Shown here: positions 62,423-64,000 of the stretch, one piece after another | Layout: every line of letters begins with the position of its first letter | How positions within the stretch are numbered: the stretch's first letter is position 1 | Assembly (NCBI GenBank): GCA_048499435.1 | Contig: JASNZW010000001.1 | Coordinates: forward strand, 744,001 to 808,000 | Direction: 5' to 3' | DNA length: 64,000 nucleotides | Source: DAOTWC01 sp048499435 | Lineage (GTDB): Bacteria > Chloroflexota > Anaerolineae > Aggregatilineales > Phototrophicaceae | Made by a program: the position numbers and the translations under genes | The notes under the pieces: generated by a model | Databases searched by the model: none | What the model saw: the letters and a program-made list of their open reading frames with translations, nothing else | Told to the model about the DNA's origin: nothing

Positions 62423-63610
62423 TTACGGCAGCGCCGCCGGCGCGGGCGCGCTGGCGCTGGCCCCGGCGGGCAGCGCGCCCCAGGCCGTCGGCCCCAGGCC
62501 ATAGTAGCGCGCGCGCACCTCGTTGACGCTCAGGGCTAGGTGCGCGGTGCGGATTTCGTCCAGGCGCGCCTGCGCGTCGGTGGGGCGAATATCCTCGAAT
62601 TCGGCCACGTGGTCGCCGGGCCAGAACGGCAGCAGTTCCTGCGTAACCTTCTGCGCGATGCGCACCAGCTTAGGCCACAGCGTACGCTCGATGAACAGCC
62701 GTTCCGCCACCAGCGCGTTGGCCTCGGTGGCGTTCTCGCTCACCAGCCCGACGGGGATACCGAAGATATTCAGAATCTCGTTGCGGTGCTGCTCGCGCCC
62801 GCGCAGGAAATCCAGCTCTGTGTGGTTGAGGCCGATATGCTGCCAGGCGATGCCGCTGCCGCGCAGAAAGGCGGTGCGCCGGCGGGGGCCGCCGTAGCTC
62901 TGGCGCCATTCCTGTTTGATGCGCTCAAAGTCGGCGTCGCTCACGAAATCGCGGATGCTGACGATGCCCGCCGGCACGCCGTGATCGGCGCTGAAGGTGC
63001 TGCGGTTCCAGGCGGTCATGGCGCGGTCGGTTTCGACAGCCGCCCGCGCCGCCTCCAGCGCCGACAGGCCGTAGTAGTCGCTGGCGGGGTGCCAGCGGCG
63101 AAAGTGAACGACCTCGCTGGCCGCCAGCGGAACGCGCGCGCCGTCCAGCTCGTAGACGTAGCCGCGCACATAGGCCGCCGCGTCCGGCACGATGCTCACG
63201 CGGTCCGGGCGCAGCGGCCAGATTTCCGCTGGCGCACCGCCGCCGTCGCCGCTCAGAAACCAGTAAGCGTTGCCGGTCAGCTCCAGCATGCCGACGGTCT
63301 GCTCCAGCAGCTCAAAACGGCTCAGCCAGGGGTTGGGCGCGGCCAGCAGGTCCTCCAGCGGGTGGCGCGCCACCGGCACGCGGCGCTCGCCCTCCAGCCG
63401 GTAAACGTGCAGCGGGACCAGCGCCGCCGCCTCAGCGATGCGATTGATGGCGACGTACACCCAGGGCGAGCGCTGGTACAGGTGCGCCTGGGCCTGCGCG
63501 CCGGACGTGTCCGGCCAGGTAACGCTGTTGTGCTGCGCCACCGCCGCCAGGTGCGGCGCGGCGCGCAGCCGCCCGCGTCCGTTAAAAAGCTGGGCCAGCC
63601 AGTTAAACAT
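62423..63610 (-). CDS. HK97-family phage portal protein, orphan
   Basis: 395 residues from an ATG preceded by GGAGG. Portal features: the N-terminal AVAQHNSVTWPDTSG, VYVAINRIAEAAALVPLHVYR, a wing region LEQTVGMLELTGNAYWFL, DYYGLSALEAAR, and the stem EILNIFGIPVGLVSENATEANALVAERLFIERTLWP, typical of PF04860-type portals. These form the DNA gate of tailed phages. No terminase, protease, capsid or tail gene appears within the window. Confidence 0.9.
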   Translation of the reverse strand: MFNWLAQLFNGRGRLRAAPHLAAVAQHNSVTWPDTSGAQAQAHLYQRSPWVYVAINRIAEAAALVPLHVYRLEGERRVPVARHPLEDLLAAPNPWLSRFELLEQTVGMLELTGNAYWFLSGDGGGAPAEIWPLRPDRVSIVPDAAAYVRGYVYELDGARVPLAASEVVHFRRWHPASDYYGLSALEAARAAVETDRAMTAWNRSTFSADHGVPAGIVSIRDFVSDADFERIKQEWRQSYGGPRRRTAFLRGSGIAWQHIGLNHTELDFLRGREQHRNEILNIFGIPVGLVSENATEANALVAERLFIERTLWPKLVRIAQKVTQELLPFWPGDHVAEFEDIRPTDAQARLDEIRTAHLALSVNEVRARYYGLGPTAWGALPAGASASAPAPAALP

Positions 63611-63714
63611 CGGTTTATCCTCCTTGCGCCGCGCGCTGGCCGCTGCCGGCCAGCAGGCGCTGAACAGTCAGGGCGGGGAGCGCCGCCCGCGCAAACATCT
63701 CCACATTAGCACAT

Positions 63715-63728
63715 CTGTTCGCTAACAG
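63715..63728. promoter_or_regulatory. Perfect inverted repeat CTGTT-N4-AACAG
   Basis: A palindromic site in the divergent gap between the portal gene and the PAS gene. Nearby are two copies of ACATTTG (63733-63739 and 63745-63751), 12 bases apart. It looks like a regulator site; the binder is unknown. The gap 63611-63852 shows nothing else except a TACAGT (about 63810) as possible -10 for the PAS gene. Confidence 0.4.
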
Positions 63729-63852
63729 GTAAACATTTGCGCGTACATTTGTGTGTTTCGCCGCCGTTCCCGCGCGCAGATGCCATGCACAGATGCGCAA
63801 ACTGCGCTACAGTTAATGTGATCTGAAAGATAGGTGGGGCGTGGAAGGAACA

Positions 63853-64000
63853 ATGACATCGTCCAGCGTTGACCTGTCCGGCACTGATCTGTACCGCACG
63901 CTGGCGCACAGCCTGCCTGGCATGGCCGTGCTGCTGTTCGACCACGATCTGCGCTTTCTGGCCGCCGACGGCGCGCTGCTGGCCCAGACCGGCTACTCGC
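63853..64000 (+). CDS. PAS-domain signalling protein, cut by window end
   Basis: 49 codons visible from the ATG at 63853, preceded by GGAAGGAA. The sequence TDLYRTLAHSLPGMAVLLFDHDLRFLAADGALLAQTGYS is the opening of a PAS domain (xxGxAVxxxDxDLRFxxxxxA). The output domain lies outside the window; most such genes encode histidine kinases or diguanylate cyclases. Confidence 0.8.
   Translation, partial: MTSSSVDLSGTDLYRTLAHSLPGMAVLLFDHDLRFLAADGALLAQTGYS

Overview
The window is a high-GC bacterial chromosome segment (about two thirds G+C by eye). It is densely packed, with no insertion sequences, no CRISPR array and no rRNA. The gene mix points to Chloroflexota, most likely an Anaerolineae-like lineage: PP2C phosphatase and Ser/Thr kinase signalling, a TIR-FGE fusion, DUF309, DUF2142 and RDD proteins, many PAS/GAF sensors, a YabE-like 3D-domain protein, secreted beta-propellers, and sigma70-type promoters with isolated TATAAT/TACAAT -10 boxes. 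This assignment is inference from gene content, not from a marker gene.

Layout. 1-5 kb: a cut-off substrate-binding protein, a PcrA/UvrD helicase, a TIR-FGE protein, and tRNA-Lys(CTT) with a clear promoter and terminator. 5-16 kb: Bcr/CflA-type exporter, GAF protein, zincin-like membrane protein, repeat-containing secreted protein, SDR epimerase, PP2C phosphatase, MerB-like protein, beta-propeller and an OmpR/HK two-component pair. 16-20 kb: Gdx-type SMR exporter, then a sugar-phosphate transferase and a GT4 glycosyltransferase reading left, divergent from two bacterial-microcompartment vertex (EutN/CcmL) genes. 20-30 kb: ABM protein, tandem DUF5698/DUF2179 proteins, MoxR ATPase, several polytopic membrane proteins, class III sirtuin, thioesterase, and an AT-richer island holding a membrane protein, an XRE regulator, an MDR reductase and a frameshifted MDR copy.

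30-42 kb: a candidate small RNA and the SRP RNA, each with a good promoter; a YabE-like and a LysM-M23 cell-envelope protein; a UDP-glucose dehydrogenase-type enzyme; two RDD proteins; a GT4; a DUF4932-like/lectin-fold pair; and the glyoxylate shunt (malate synthase, then isocitrate lyase) behind a promoter carrying a perfect CRP-type palindrome. 42-56 kb: tRNA-Val(GAC), PQQ-type sugar dehydrogenase, M20 amidohydrolase, ABC exporter operon, TAP-like hydrolase, a GT2-MFS-GT4 translationally coupled cluster, GNAT and a lipoprotein esterase. 56-64 kb: HAD phosphatase, Ser/Thr kinase, PAS histidine kinase, DUF309 protein, PucR regulator, a LexA-N-like mini-regulator, an orphan HK97-type phage portal protein and the start of a PAS protein.

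Functional themes are surface polysaccharide and envelope biogenesis (five glycosyltransferase-type genes, a nucleotide-sugar dehydrogenase, a peptidase and a 3D-domain protein), signalling (PP2C/STPK, two histidine kinases, PAS/GAF) and acetate or fatty-acid use through the glyoxylate shunt. The parts I could not explain by ordinary annotation are the orphan portal/LexA-like pair, the orphan microcompartment vertex genes, the MerB-like protein with altered active site, and the small RNA upstream of ffs.
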